Origin: Paracyclopina nana
Lineage: Eukaryota; Arthropoda; Copepoda; Cyclopoida; Cyclopettidae
Reading direction: 5' to 3'
Assembly: GCA_019096065.1 (NCBI GenBank)
Contig: JAGUCH010000003.1
Span: 3,534,001-3,598,000, forward strand
DNA: 64,000 bases
Position 1 is the first letter of the stretch, and each line of letters opens with the position of its first letter. A program made the translations under genes and the position numbers. The notes beneath the pieces are model-generated. The model saw only the letters and a list, made by a program, of their open reading frames with translations, was not told the DNA's origin and made no database searches. Below are positions 19,759 through 30,499 of the stretch, in pieces.

Positions 19759-19920
19759 CTACTTGGTCACCTCAATGCCGAGTTGCTCGAGAAAATATGG
19801 CGAAATGTGAATGGTGGCACAAACGATGAAATAAGTCAAAGTGGTTCCCACAACTGCAGCGTTTGCAGCCTTAATTTCTTCTTGCTCGTCCAAGGCGGAT
19901 GGTCCTCCCATGCGAATCAT
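19759..19920 (-). CDS. TOMM5: TOMM5-like small mitochondrial import protein
   Basis: A single-exon 53-residue frame. It begins MIRMGGPSALDEQEEIK and ends ISPYFLEQLGIEVTK, with one hydrophobic helix between (VGTTLTYFIVCATIHIS). The layout matches animal TOM5: an MFRIEG-like start, an L-D-x-E-E stretch, about 20 apolar residues, then TPF-L-KKLD at the C-terminus. Length and order agree (the human protein has 51 residues), but pairwise identity over so short a protein is low. TOM5 is a tail-anchored subunit of the outer-membrane TOM complex. The isolated position with no introns could also fit a retrocopy. Confidence 0.6.
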   Translation of the reverse strand: MIRMGGPSALDEQEEIKAANAAVVGTTLTYFIVCATIHISPYFLEQLGIEVTK

Positions 19921-21690
19921 TCTGCGACCGCTCTGTTTACTGTTAAGCGGAAAAAGTACCTCTGTTTATTGACGTTTATTTAGCCATGAAAATCGGAATA
20001 ATATTATTCAAAAGTCACCCAACCTCTCCCATACGGATGATCGTTTAAATGAAAAAAAAACCTTAATGAATGCTATAGTTAGCCAGAAATCCGAAAACAA
20101 TAATCAATCAATTGAAGTGAAGTCGACTCTTTCGTGAGAGCTCCTTTAGCGTCGACGCATCTATGTAATATTTACGCAGACACTTCATGTTTTAATATCG
20201 ATGCACCGTGCTTTTATATGTACTTCATATGCCTTTTAAAAAAATAGCCACATTTTAGCAGATTTCTTCAGAGCTTTCGAAACTATTTGCTTTTTTGCAT
20301 TTTTACCGTAACCACTTAGTAAAAACCTAAAAAAGTGAACTATAATATTCTTAAAAGTCTGTTAGGATGCTCAATTATGCCTCTTTTCCTTAAAATCTTA
20401 TAACAACCTTAAACGAAGTGCTCAAGTTTTCGTACTTCTGATTAATAGCTCATATGACCCAAAAGATGTGGGAAAAATGGTCTAATTGAAGCTATCAAAA
20501 GTTAATAAAAATTATCGGTACTGAAATGGGAGGCTTGAGTAAGACGCTATTTAACGGGAGGAAAATAATTCCTTTTTGAATACAGCATATATTCACTATA
20601 ATTTAACGAGCGCTCGACCCCAATAAAGTTGAAGAGTTGATTAGGTAGTGGTTATTGGCAATATGTGCACGGGTTATAACATGAGGCGCTGGGGATCATT
20701 TTTTAGAGTGCATTTTAAAACGTATTTGGTGAATAGAACTTAGGCAGATGCATTAGCAAGAATCAAAAAAGGGTCTGATTGCATGCAAGTTGAAATGCAA
20801 CGGTCAAAACTTCCCCGCAATTCCCATCAATTAAAGCCTTGCATTTACCGGTTTATTCTATGATGCCATGACAGAAAGTCGCCTACCCATAACTCTAAAT
20901 GAAAAATGCACTTGTCACTTATCGGGAACCCACTTGGCAACCGACCAATGCACTAACTGGGGCCATGACCGGGATCTTGAATGTAATTATTTCAAACAAC
21001 TCGTTCGCAATATCAGATGTGCACTGGGCCTCAATTCGTGATTCTCCAAATGCGTTTCGTTTCGTTGGTACTTTTAAAAGTGCGAAATAATAAGACGCGA
21101 ACCTCAAATGGTTGTAAGTGGAAGAAAAGCACAGTGGATTATTTGCCGATAATACTCGGGCGAAAAAAAGTCGCGAAACCATCGCAGTCTTTGTCTTTCG
21201 CAACAGTTTTTAATTGGGTTCAATTTGAAACAGAAATTAAGTTATGCAGGCCTGAAAACATGCACAAAATGGCAGTTCTGCCGTTTTCTCTCTAGAAGAT
21301 ATAAAATCCGATATAAGATATAAAACTTCAAAATCTAACTTTGCTTGAAATAGTGCTCTTCAAGGAAAATGGCAGAATACCCATTTTTGCTCATTTTTTG
21401 GGCATACCTAACTTTTGATTGGAACCAAATTAAATTGTTCTTTAATGGAGGTCGGTCAATCAGACCCCATTTAATGATTATTCATCAAAATTGGCTGCAG
21501 AAAGCCGAATTTGGAGCTCTCAATGTCAGTTTTTTACTCACGACACTATGAAAATTGACTCACGCGACTTTGCGAGTTTTTTTCCCGTGCGCGGAAGGAA
21601 GGCATATTGAGCCACTTTGGACCCAGAACTTTTGGAGGTCATAAAGTTGTACTAACTGTCACCGGTTTTCCGCGCGAGTAAATTTGCTTA
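19921..21690. other. Intergenic DNA, no supported gene
   Basis: Opposing short ORFs at 20.9-21.2 kb overlap each other and have no recognisable domain or splice partners; I treat them as chance. No RNA gene seen. Confidence 0.4.
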
Positions 21691-22297
21691 GGGGATGTCT
21701 CACAATCGGCATTTGGCGCGCGGGATTTCTCTACATATGCATAAGAGGACAGAAGCGTTTGGTCGACTGGAAAAATAAAAAATGCAAAACATGGCTGAAA
21801 AAGGCCTAGAAACTGAAATTTGGTCGACTGGAAAAATCATAAATGCAAAAAGTAGCTGAAAAAGGCCCAGAAACTGAAATTTGGTCGACTAGAAATATCC
21901 TAAATTATTGGGTCAAAAATGCAAAAAATGGCTGAAAATGGCCTAAAAACAGAAATTTGGTCGACCAGAAATATCATGAATGCAAAAATAGCTTTAAAAA
22001 GGCCTAAAAACTGAAATTTGGTCGACCTGAAAAATAATGAATGCAAAAAATAGCTTAAAAATGCCTAAAAACAGAAATTTGGTCGACCAGAAATATCATG
22101 AATGCAAAAATTACCTTAAAAAAGGCATAAAAACTGAAATTTGGTCGACCAGAAATATTATGAATGCAAAAAATTTCTCCACATATGCATAAGAGGACAG
22201 AAGCGAAGTTTAGCGAGCTGCTGAAGCAGCCTCACTACTGACCTAATGTACATGCGGAGAAATCCCGCGCGCCAAATCCCGATTTTGAGACATCCCC
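21691..22297. mobile_element. Inverted-repeat element with an internal minisatellite
   Basis: The left end GGGGATGTCTCACAATCGGC (continuing through GCGCGCGGGATTTCTC) is repeated inverted at the right end (GAGAAATCCCGCGCGCC... to GAGACATCCCC), about 40 bp with few mismatches, enclosing 607 bp. A second word, ACATATGCATAAGAGGACAG, occurs in direct orientation on both sides of the internal tandem array. No coding capacity. Superfamily not determined. Confidence 0.65.
21761..22172 (+). repeat. Minisatellite, about seven units of ~60 bp
   Basis: Each unit begins GGTCGAC(C/T)(A/G)GAAA and continues through AATGCAAAAA and AAAGGCCTAAAAACTG to AAATTT. Unit length is about 60 bp, with one longer unit (about 76 bp). 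The units are diverged from one another. Confidence 0.85.
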
Positions 22298-22486
22298 TTT
22301 GCTTTCACGATCTTGTCTTTTTTAATCTTTTTGGTTTTGAAGATAACGTAAAATAGAGCCTCGATCGCAAGATGAAAAGTGATACAAATTGTTGTATGAG
22401 GCAAAAAATATTTATTTTCTTGACAAGTTCGTTGATGCGTGATGAAAAGACTTTAATTGTTATAATAGAAAATAGCTATATCATCA

Positions 22487-24073
22487 TTAAGTTGAGCAAG
22501 GCAACTGTCGAAAGTTCACGTTAAAGAATCCATTATCGATGACGCCGCCTCTCATGAATACATTATTATGAATCACAGTGAATCCAAAAGTCGGACCTTT
22601 GGCTGAAAAAAGGTACGGTTGTCAAACGTTAATCGTGTGCCCCTGATTTGGATGACATTATGCAATTACCAACGACCACACCAGGAGATCCGGAAGCTAG
22701 AAAATTGTTCCCAGCCGCAACTCCTCCTAGAGTAACTGAAGCGGTCGCATCAACGTCCTCAGACAAAACCATGCCACTGTATGCGTACAATTTTGAGCCG
22801 GGAATAATCAAGAGTGAACTTGCTGCCCCAAGCTTCACAATCCTCTGCGCAAAAATGTTGAGTTAGCAAATCGCCACTATTGTGCAAAGTAGTCTCTCAA
22901 ATGAGGAGCTTACGTTCAACGTCAAAAAAGCGGCTCCCGTGTCTTGCAGAAAAAATCCGCTAGTCCCGCCTCCCATAGTGGCGAGAAAGGCTTCGGAGTA
23001 TGCAATGGAGCAAAAGCCGACTTCTCGGCGCATGCACACGCTGTAAATCATCGGGTACAAATATCCAGTGGTGGCTGGGCCGAAATTGAACGATTTGACG
23101 TTCCCAGTGGTTCCCGTGTAATATTGAAGGCATCCTCCAGGAGACCTGAGAATGATTTTGACAATTAATGCAAGCATGGCTTTTCCGGCTTAGCAATTAC
23201 GCGCGGGGATTTCCACATTCCATTTGAGTGAGCCTGAGCCTCCAGATCGCGGGGCCAGGACCAGATCCTCCCACAGGGGCTGCAATTGCGGTGGTAAACA
23301 GAAATGGAATGGGCAGGGAGAGTCGACCCGTCTCCAGGTAGACTTGAAACCACACAAAAAGCACTCTAATAACAGCTAATGATCATGCAAATTATCAGGG
23401 ACATACTGTGCTGTCCGTCTAAGAGTCCGCACAGGATTGGAGGCTCTGTTCCGGATCCTGTTGTAATCGTGAGGCTGTCAACGCAGGTCGCTCTTCCAGC
23501 GCCTACGGCAGCATTTGGAGTCGTTCGTAGATTGAACCGTGCGAAGTCGACCCGAATTTGGCAAATATCTCGGAGGAGAAAAAAGCCGATGTAAATTTGC
23601 CACCGAAAAATGTAATATGGGTTTAGTTTTACCTGCACTTTGAGGCCTCACGTTGACAGTAAAGGTGGTCGCTGGGAGTGCCGCGGGAAGCGCGGCTGCC
23701 TGGGGAAATTCTGGCCAGGAAAAAATGATCTTATCGTGCAAGATTCGACAATTTTGGCCAACTCACCCGGATTTGTGATGAATGTCAGATTCTGCCAAGG
23801 AAAATGTTTTAATACGACTGCTAAGAGCATTGCATGAGATATAGTACCTCAGTTGCTACGGAGCCACTTGTCCTCAACCTTGAAAAAATGCATTGTTACG
23901 CAACTTAGGTCGTTAGAGCAAACCTGCAGGAAAAGGCTTACACAAATGAGCAACATACGCCGAAGCCAGATGCACAATTCCCGATGACCATTCCATTTTT
24001 GGATCTGCATTCTTCGGTGGAATAGCAAGTGCCTATTTCGCCACCATTATTAGCGCCAGCGCTTGAACATTGG
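22487..24073 (-). CDS. CUB-family secreted protein A, 5' end unresolved
   Basis: Nine exons fit in phase: 24073-23942, 23878-23848, 23791-23767, 23710-23633, 23568-23407, 23342-23201, 23145-22914, 22844-22670 and 22602-22487 (stop 22489-22487). Order: a Cys-rich head (GEIGTCYSTEECRSKNG, ASGFGVCC); first CUB-like domain (NLTFITNPEFP, then DICQIRVDFARF, CVDSLTITTGSG, ILCGLLDGQH); IWRLRLTQMEC; GGCLQYYTGTTGNVKSFNFG with YSVCMRREVGFCSIAY; and a last domain ending GFFNVNFRQLPCST. This architecture is widespread in arthropod secreted proteins of unknown role. The last domain lacks the usual CSDYL and DRFCG cysteines. No signal peptide exon was identified. The paralogue at 27.5-29.6 kb is divergently oriented. 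Confidence 0.78.
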
Positions 24074-24460
24074 CTAGAATGACAAATGGTTACATTTACA
24101 CTTAACCAAGCTAATCAATGAGAGAAAATGGGCGTGCACTCTGGATCGGGCACAATTTGGTTTTTTGAAAGTACCGGAAGAACTAACGCGTCAACAAAGG
24201 TGCGCACATGAACGGGACATTATAATCAACATTTTCAAGGTGGATGGGTTGGAGTAGCGCAAACGCTGAGACAAAGCCAGTCTAATTTTCGCTTATGATC
24301 AATTCTTCTACGTCATTTCTTTTCCATTCAGGAAAACATTGCTACAAAATTAAGCGCAATTTGAATTTATCTTGTGAGAATTGAATAGTGAAAAAATGTA
24401 ACCGAAAGAAGGTCCGGCTGCATTGCTCAGTTTTGGCTCAGCATTTGTGATACTTCCCTA

Positions 24461-24532
24461 CTCTTCTCTGCTCTTTTGATACGGCTCTTCTCTGCTCTTT
24501 TGATACGGCTCTTCTCTGCTCTTTTGATACGG
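24461..24532 (+). repeat. Three perfect 24-bp tandem units
   Basis: The word CTCTTCTCTGCTCTTTTGAT plus ACGG occurs three times head to tail without mismatch. Pyrimidine-rich, non-coding. Confidence 0.9.
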
Positions 24533-25693
24533 AGCAAAAAACCAAAGCTTGATTTGGATGCCATTTTGACAATGTGAAATAGAACCCGAGGATCGATAAA
24601 TGTATTATTTAATCTTTATGCTGTATGTACTCCATTTTCACACTTATTTTCTTGTACGTTACCTGTTAGGAAATTGGACGAGAGAAAAGAGAGAGAAAAA
24701 CTCTGAAAAGGGAGAAATATTAATTTACAATTGCAGGAAATTGAATTTTAATATACTTTTGTTTCGATTGCGTTTTTCTAAAGAATTGCAGCTACTGAAG
24801 ACGAGATACAAAGCTAGCAGAAAATAGAGGGATTTAACTTTGGCGTCCAGCATTGCAGAAAGCTGAAATAATAATGAACCTACTCTTATGTGAAAAGGGA
24901 AAATCCCGACCAAGAAATTTGGGCGTGCTCAGATGCATTCATTTATATAAAAAAGTTTGCTGGAGGGAACTATAACCTTGATTGCTTATTATTACGAAGG
25001 TTTTATGAGTATGGATGGAAAACAGCAGGCATTAACAAGGACAAAAAATGATAAAGCAAGAGTGAGAAAAGCATTACGAATACGAAGGTATTTTTAGGTT
25101 ATATTCAATATAAGCTTTCATGCAGCAAGCTAAGCCAAAAAATTCACCTTGATTAGCTCAGCATTGCAATCAAAAAGTAACGAAGCGCCCCCGTTGCTGA
25201 AAACTGCACATGAAAAATCCTAGTTTCGATTCACTTAGGCTAGCGACTTCGAGAGGCGAATATGTTTTCGAAGTTAGCCATTATATTGGGTACATTTAAA
25301 GCATCCAAGTTTGTACATCTACTAACTAACACTAAGCAAAAGCTACAATACTTTGAGGTATCAAAGAGTAAATAATTTTAAAATTATTAGAGGAATTCAC
25401 AGCCTTGAAATTCGGTGGCTATAATTCGCAGGGCTACAATATACTAAGTAATTATAAGTAATTAGATTAGTATTGACGACTTTCGAAAGAGCAAAGCTCT
25501 GCCGCGATTTGCGTAAATCTATAAGGATTTCGGAAATAATTAAAATATGGTTAATGTAACATACGCTACATCGCTGTAAGTTTTTAGTGTTCGGTCTCAA
25601 ATAACCGCATTGAATATAAGAGACTGGTCGTTTGCTCGATTTCGAAATTAAGTACAAGTCAAGGTACAAATAATTAAACGTACTTCGCAAGGT

Positions 25694-25797
25694 TTACGTA
25701 GGGTTCTAGATATTCCTCCGCGACTTCGTTTTACTACGTTAGATTTTATTACGTAGTAAAACGAAGTCGTGGAGGAAAATCTCCCTAGGGTTACGTC
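25694..25797. repeat. Hairpin repeat, arms about 47 bp
   Basis: CGACTTCGTTTTACTACGT is followed after about 11 bp by its exact complement. Imperfect pairing (CCTCC, ACGTA-GGG) extends the arms outward to about 47 bp. Possibly a small MITE; no target duplication identified. Confidence 0.7.
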
Positions 25798-25998
25798 AGG
25801 GCAGTCTGTGCGAAAATGATAAGCCCTAACAAACAAATAAGGATATCCCAACGGATAATAAGAAAAAATTAATTACAAAAAAAATAATTTTCAAATGTTT
25901 CAATAGTCTAACGAAGATTTTATTTTCATTTTAAACAAATCCTATCACATTATTCTTAAAATAATAAAGTCAGTATGGTCAAACCAATAGATTTTGGT

Positions 25999-26029
25999 CA
26001 GAGACTTAGAATTATAATCTAAGTCTCTG
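25999..26029. mobile_element. 31-bp palindromic hAT-like terminal-repeat-only element, copy 1
   Basis: The sequence is two copies of CAGAGACTTAGA in inverted orientation separated by only 7 bp. It is flanked by ATTTTGGT on the left and GTTTTGGT on the right (7 of 8 bases identical), consistent with an 8-bp target duplication. CAGAG-type ends and 8-bp duplications are typical of hAT transposons. The same palindrome is at 29803-29832. Confidence 0.7.
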
Positions 26030-26159
26030 GTTTTGGTTAAACTAATTTGCGATGTCAGAACGCCCTTCAAAGAACAAAACACAAAGATCCAAGCTCCAAT
26101 TATTAATCTATTATTATATTAAAAATAAAGTAATGCTTTTTAAAACATTTCATGAACAT

Positions 26160-26349
26160 AAAGTTAGTGTCATTATGCAACATTAACTGCGCTGCCACCT
26201 AAGCAAAATCTGAAACACCATTTTGCTGCTTTTTTTAAAACCTTCGACTTTTTTGCGTAGGTGGTGAGGTAGATAAAAACTCAACATGGGTAAAACGTGC
26301 TAACATGCAACAATAACTTTTATCGCACTTGGGAACATTTCTGGTTGGG
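26160..26349. mobile_element. Partial second copy of the CCCAACCAGAAAT MITE
   Basis: Shares with 3913-4196 the words GTCATTATG-AACATTAACT, CCACCTAAG and AAAACTCAAC, and the right end ATTTCTGGTTGGG. The left terminal repeat is not found, so the copy looks 5'-truncated. Confidence 0.6.
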
Positions 26350-26611
26350 TCATCTAGCGAGACATCTATCGCAAGCAGTCAGCAGTATTGTTATAGGCAA
26401 AATCTTTCAATTCCTTTCTAAAAAAGGTTCTCATTCAGGTTTCATTAACAAGCGCTCGCGCCGTTAACACGGGAAGAGCTAACCTGCTTAGAAGCAAAAT
26501 CTCACCATGATCTCAGTCTGAGTTTAGTGAGCTCGTGTTGCTGTTGGTTATAACATCATGCGTAAAATTGCCCCAAAAAGTAGCTACTTATGTTTAAGAC
26601 AGAAGAGCAAA

Positions 26612-26765
26612 AGCCCAGTTCCAACACGGGATATCAGCATAGTATAGTACGGTAAACCAGTCAAGTCAGGTTGAGCTGAGCGCGCGAGCTAGCTGTGACC
26701 TGACTATGCTAAAAAGTCAAGTTACGTCTCCTGACTATGCTGATTTCCCTTGTTGGAACCGGGCT
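26612..26765. mobile_element. 154-bp MITE with AGCCC(A/G)GTTCCAACA ends
   Basis: The left AGCCCAGTTCCAACACGGGA and the inverse of the right AGCCCGGTTCCAACAAGGGA continue together through ATCAGCATAGT: about 32 bp with three mismatches. The spacer is about 90 bp and non-coding. Confidence 0.7.
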
Positions 26766-27476
26766 AAAGACATATCTTATTTTTTGGTGACTCCACTTTT
26801 ACCCATCTCAACAACCAAATGGTAATTGGGTTTAAATTGCATGCCGAAAATCATTAACTGCATCAAAAGGTTTTTGGTCTTTCTCAGCGGGACCAATGCC
26901 AAATAAGCTCTGTAACTGCAAAATTGTGCCATTTTCAGGTGCTACCACTGAAACAAGCATACCGTAATATACCGCTCGAAATTAGGTTGCACTTATTAAC
27001 AAACGTTACTTTTTTTATTATAAAACTCAAACAACTTCTGGCGTTGGTTTGGCTAATAATGTCATAAGCAAATTGACGACTAAACGTCAACATTTCAACT
27101 CTCTGTTTTTTAGTTTTTTTTGTCTTAATGAATAGTTTTGCTTACAGGCATTCTGCATATTTCCGCAGCTTCATCGTCGAACAACGAAAAAAGGAACAAA
27201 AAGGGTGAGCTCAACATTTGCATGACCGGCAAATTATATTTTTTCCTACGAAAACGCCGCTGGGATTCAAGCTGAACCCGATGGCAACGAAGATAGCGTT
27301 CAATTTCACCCTTCTCGGAAAAATTGGGACACTTTCAAAAATGCAAAAATGCAAAAAACACAATCTTTTTTCTCTTTCCAGTTCTGTCCCTATTTCAAGT
27401 GGTATCATTTCCGGTAATATGGATTTTTTAAGCGCTTTCCCACTTCAGGCATCAGCTATAAATGGTCTATTTTTAG

Positions 27477-29623
27477 AACGATCCTTGTCCAGCTACGCCA
27501 CGAAACGGAACTTGCTACACTAGCGATGAATGCTCTCAGAAAGGTACAAACTCAAAAATGGCATGCAAAAAAGTCACTTCTAGATTGAAGACCTGCTTTC
27601 GTAGGTGGAACATCGGGAGGATCCTGCGCCAACGGCTTCGGAGTGTGCTGCATAAGTAAGCATTCTTTTCTGGGTTGAGATTCATGCTTCATGTATTTTA
27701 CAGTTCAGTTGAGGTGCGGACAATCAGCGAGTGACAACACCACTTACTTGACAAACACCGCCCCCTTGCAAAGCTCAACCTGCTCCTACAAAGTGTGTCC
27801 CTCAAATGCAAACATATGCCGAATCAGATACGACTTCATGGTGAGTTCATCCTGATCTCCAGTACCGAACTTTGAGGACCTTTTCTAGTTGCTTTTCCTC
27901 AGGCTTTCAATCTAGCGCAGCCAACGAACGTTCAGCCGGTTGCTACAGTCGCTCCCATAAAAAACGCACCAGGTATTTTCCAGAGTTGAATGTTAAAACC
28001 AGCGATCTCATCACGAATAGTATCATTCAGCCGTATCAAACGGAAACTGCGTCACGGATACATTTTCCATAAGTGCGCCCGGAACCGTGGGTTCGCCCAT
28101 AATTTGCGGCGATAATACAAACTATCACAGTAAGTGGAAAACGCGCATGCTTTTCACAATTATCCGCCATCACCTGATTGTTTTCGCAGTGATTCTCGAT
28201 GCTAACTCGGAATGCCACACGGTGACGTTCAACATTGGCGCGGCCGGCAACGCGCAACGAACTTGGGACATCGCAGTCAGACAATACGGCTGCGGAGCCG
28301 AAGACATTTCCGGTGAGATAAATACGTCCACTTCAAAGGTAATTGATTGACAACGACCGATTTAGGGCCCCCGGGATGCCTGCAGTTTTACACCGGAAAT
28401 ACTGGAGTCATTCAAAAGTAACTATTAAATTGCCGCACTGCTGGCGTAGCTGCATCATTTTGTCCATTCCAGCTTCAACTTCCAGCCAGGAGCGACCAAA
28501 GTCGGGTCAAACTGTAAGCATGCAAGCTAGCTTATTTGGAATGCAGAGACAGAAAAACAGGTTACTTTTGCAGTTCCTCATTTGGCCAACCAATACTACG
28601 ACATATGCTTCAGACGAGAAGTGGCCAAAAATGTCATTTGCTATAGTGTTGCGATTGGCGTTGTCGGAGGAGGAGGCGCGGCATTGGCCAACCAAGATTC
28701 TTTTGGTCTAAGGTACAAGTTTTAAGTTTGCTCGGGGTCAAAATTAGGAGCCCGTTGAGACAATGCATTGAGTTTTTGCCAAAATGATTGAAGGGGTCAA
28801 TTTTCGGGCTGAAGATCGTTCACGTCCCCTCCCTATTAAGCATACACAAGCGCCTTAAAAACATTGCCGTTGAATGCTCTTTCGGTTTGGGCAGAGCAAC
28901 CGATTGATTGATGAACTCCTGACTTTCAGGGTTGCCTTCAATAAAAATAATGCGCATGCCAAAATCCTTCTCCAATTTTAGCTCGGTAAAATCCGTCGTA
29001 GTCGCAGGAGTCGCCATAGCAGTCGCCACAAGCGGAACGGATGACGCATGCTCCTCTGATTACATAGAAGTAAGCATATACACCATCTTGAGCGCTAATT
29101 AATTGCATAATGAGGCGAAGTTTCATCCGATGAGCAAATGCACAAACTTGCGCGTGACTTTTACAGATTCCCAATGGAGAATTGAAAGCTGCTGCTCTCG
29201 CATCAGTGATGAATTTTCGAGCTCCTTTGGTACCAATACTGTTTAACGCAGCAACCACTGCAACTAAGTTTTGCGGGCGTTTCTTATCCAACGCCGTAGG
29301 TGCCGCGGCCAATGTTTCAATCTGCAGTAAGTATTCAACATTTCCTTTTCCTGCGCTGAATTAACGCGGCCAAAAATAACCTAGCGCGCTTTCCGGGGCC
29401 AATTTTGATTTGGTGACAGCCAAGGGACTTTTCTGTCTTTTCAGCTAAAGTGGCTCCTTTCAAGCTGAGGGTGAATTTTGATGAAGTCGAAGTCACCAGC
29501 TTGGGTGTCGTAAACGCAGGCGCAGGCGGAGCGGGAATAACTCCCGCTGAAGCAGCTGTTTTGGAAGATCAGCTGTTTCCAACCGGAATTGTCGGTTTTC
29601 AGCTGGCATTCAGCCAATTTTAG
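27477..29623 (+). CDS. CUB-family secreted protein B, 5' end unresolved
   Basis: About 12 short exons read in phase from 27477 (NDPCPATPRNGTCYTSDEC) to the TAG at 29621-29623. Successive pieces: GGTSGGSCANGFGVCC; CSYKVCPSNANICRIRYDFM; NGNCVTDTFSISAPG with SPIICGDNTNYH; TWDIAVRQYGC; PPGCLQFYTGNTGVI; VPHLANQYYDICFRREV; CSSDYIEIPNG; and FCGRFLSNAVG, then a last exon ending GIVGFQLAFSQF. This is the same Cys-rich head plus CUB-like architecture as the gene at 22.5-24.1 kb and, unlike it, keeps the CSSDYIEIP and FCGRF elements. The function of this arthropod family is unknown; secretion is expected. The start codon and signal peptide lie upstream on exons I could not fix. Internal ORFs in other frames (for example 28087-28350) are shadows. 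Confidence 0.8.
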
Positions 29624-29802
29624 CTGCTAGCTAGCTCGCAAGAATTGAAAGTCTAGCCGAAAATTGACTAGTTTGTTGATGCGTGATAAATAAAGATAAT
29701 TGCAAATTCGACTTCTTGACCGTTTGCTCATTCTACTCGACATGTAAATGAAACAGAATGCGTTACTAAAAAACCCCACTTACCACAAATTGTAGCCGAA
29801 TG

Positions 29803-29832
29803 CAGAGACTTAGATTATAATCTAAGTCTCTG
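29803..29832. mobile_element. 30-bp perfect palindrome, hAT-like terminal-repeat-only element, copy 2
   Basis: CAGAGACTTAGATTA is followed immediately by its exact complement. It is bordered on both sides by the identical 8-mer GCCGAATG (29795-29802 and 29833-29840), a perfect 8-bp target duplication. It matches the palindrome at 25999-26029. Confidence 0.8.
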
Positions 29833-30499
29833 GCCGAATGGCAGCTCGTTTACTTGTTTGCCGGCTTTAGATTCTGTAGGCTTGTGACTTCTCCATTCCA
29901 AAGAATTTCCTTTTCCAACCCCAAGAGAAAATCAACTGTACTCATTTAAAATTGGTCCAGTAGAGATCTAAGTAGGGTACATGCTGTATTTTGGAACTGA
30001 GTTGAGTTCTGAGAAAGATCTTTTAATCAAAATCATAGTCAGTACCGCTTAAAAACATTGACAAAAAAAGTCATTAAAACATTTGGGATAGTAAATCCGT
30101 TAATGACTACTTATTTTGCGGCAGTTGCCTAGCGAGGATTTAGGACAACAGCCGGTGGCGAAGAAGCCGCACAAGTAACGTAAAACTTTTAAAAATAACT
30201 TGATCCCTTCTCATCTAGGCAAGTAAGCATTGCACTGCACTGCACTGCTAAGGCGTTACGTGATTCTGCGTAAAATTCAACTTCAGAGTTATAAATGAAG
30301 TTCATTCGGCCATTTAAAAATATCGTTAAATGGCAAGTGTCAATAAATGACCATGCCAGTAGCTCGTTTTGGAGTTGATCAAAAATGGGTCTTTTTGGCT
30401 GTTTTGACTACTTTTCGGCTCTTAAAGTGTTAGCAACATCGAAATCTCCAAAGTGTGGCCAAGTTACTAGATAGACATAGAAGAGTTGGCAATTCCAAC

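Larger units (their letters stand above)
24074..27476. other. Region between the divergent CUB genes, rich in small repeats
   Basis: Beyond the listed repeats (24461-24532, 25694-25797, 25999-26029, 26160-26349, 26612-26765) I find no convincing gene. The unidentified signal-peptide exons of both CUB genes should lie here. A candidate first coding exon of the + gene is 27148-27204 (flanked by AG and GTGAGC), but its frame cannot be confirmed. Confidence 0.4.

Noticed and set aside
20899-21551. Several 60-95 codon frames on both strands
   Set aside because: Mutually overlapping, no recognisable motifs, no splice partners and no continuation; treated as non-coding.
21761-22172. Possible CRISPR-like array
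   Set aside because: The units are contiguous diverged tandem copies without unique spacers, in a eukaryotic genome and inside a terminal-inverted-repeat element.
25999-26029. Palindrome as a transcription-factor site or terminator
   Set aside because: A second copy occurs elsewhere and both are bordered by 8-bp direct repeats, one of them perfect; insertion explains this better than a conserved site.
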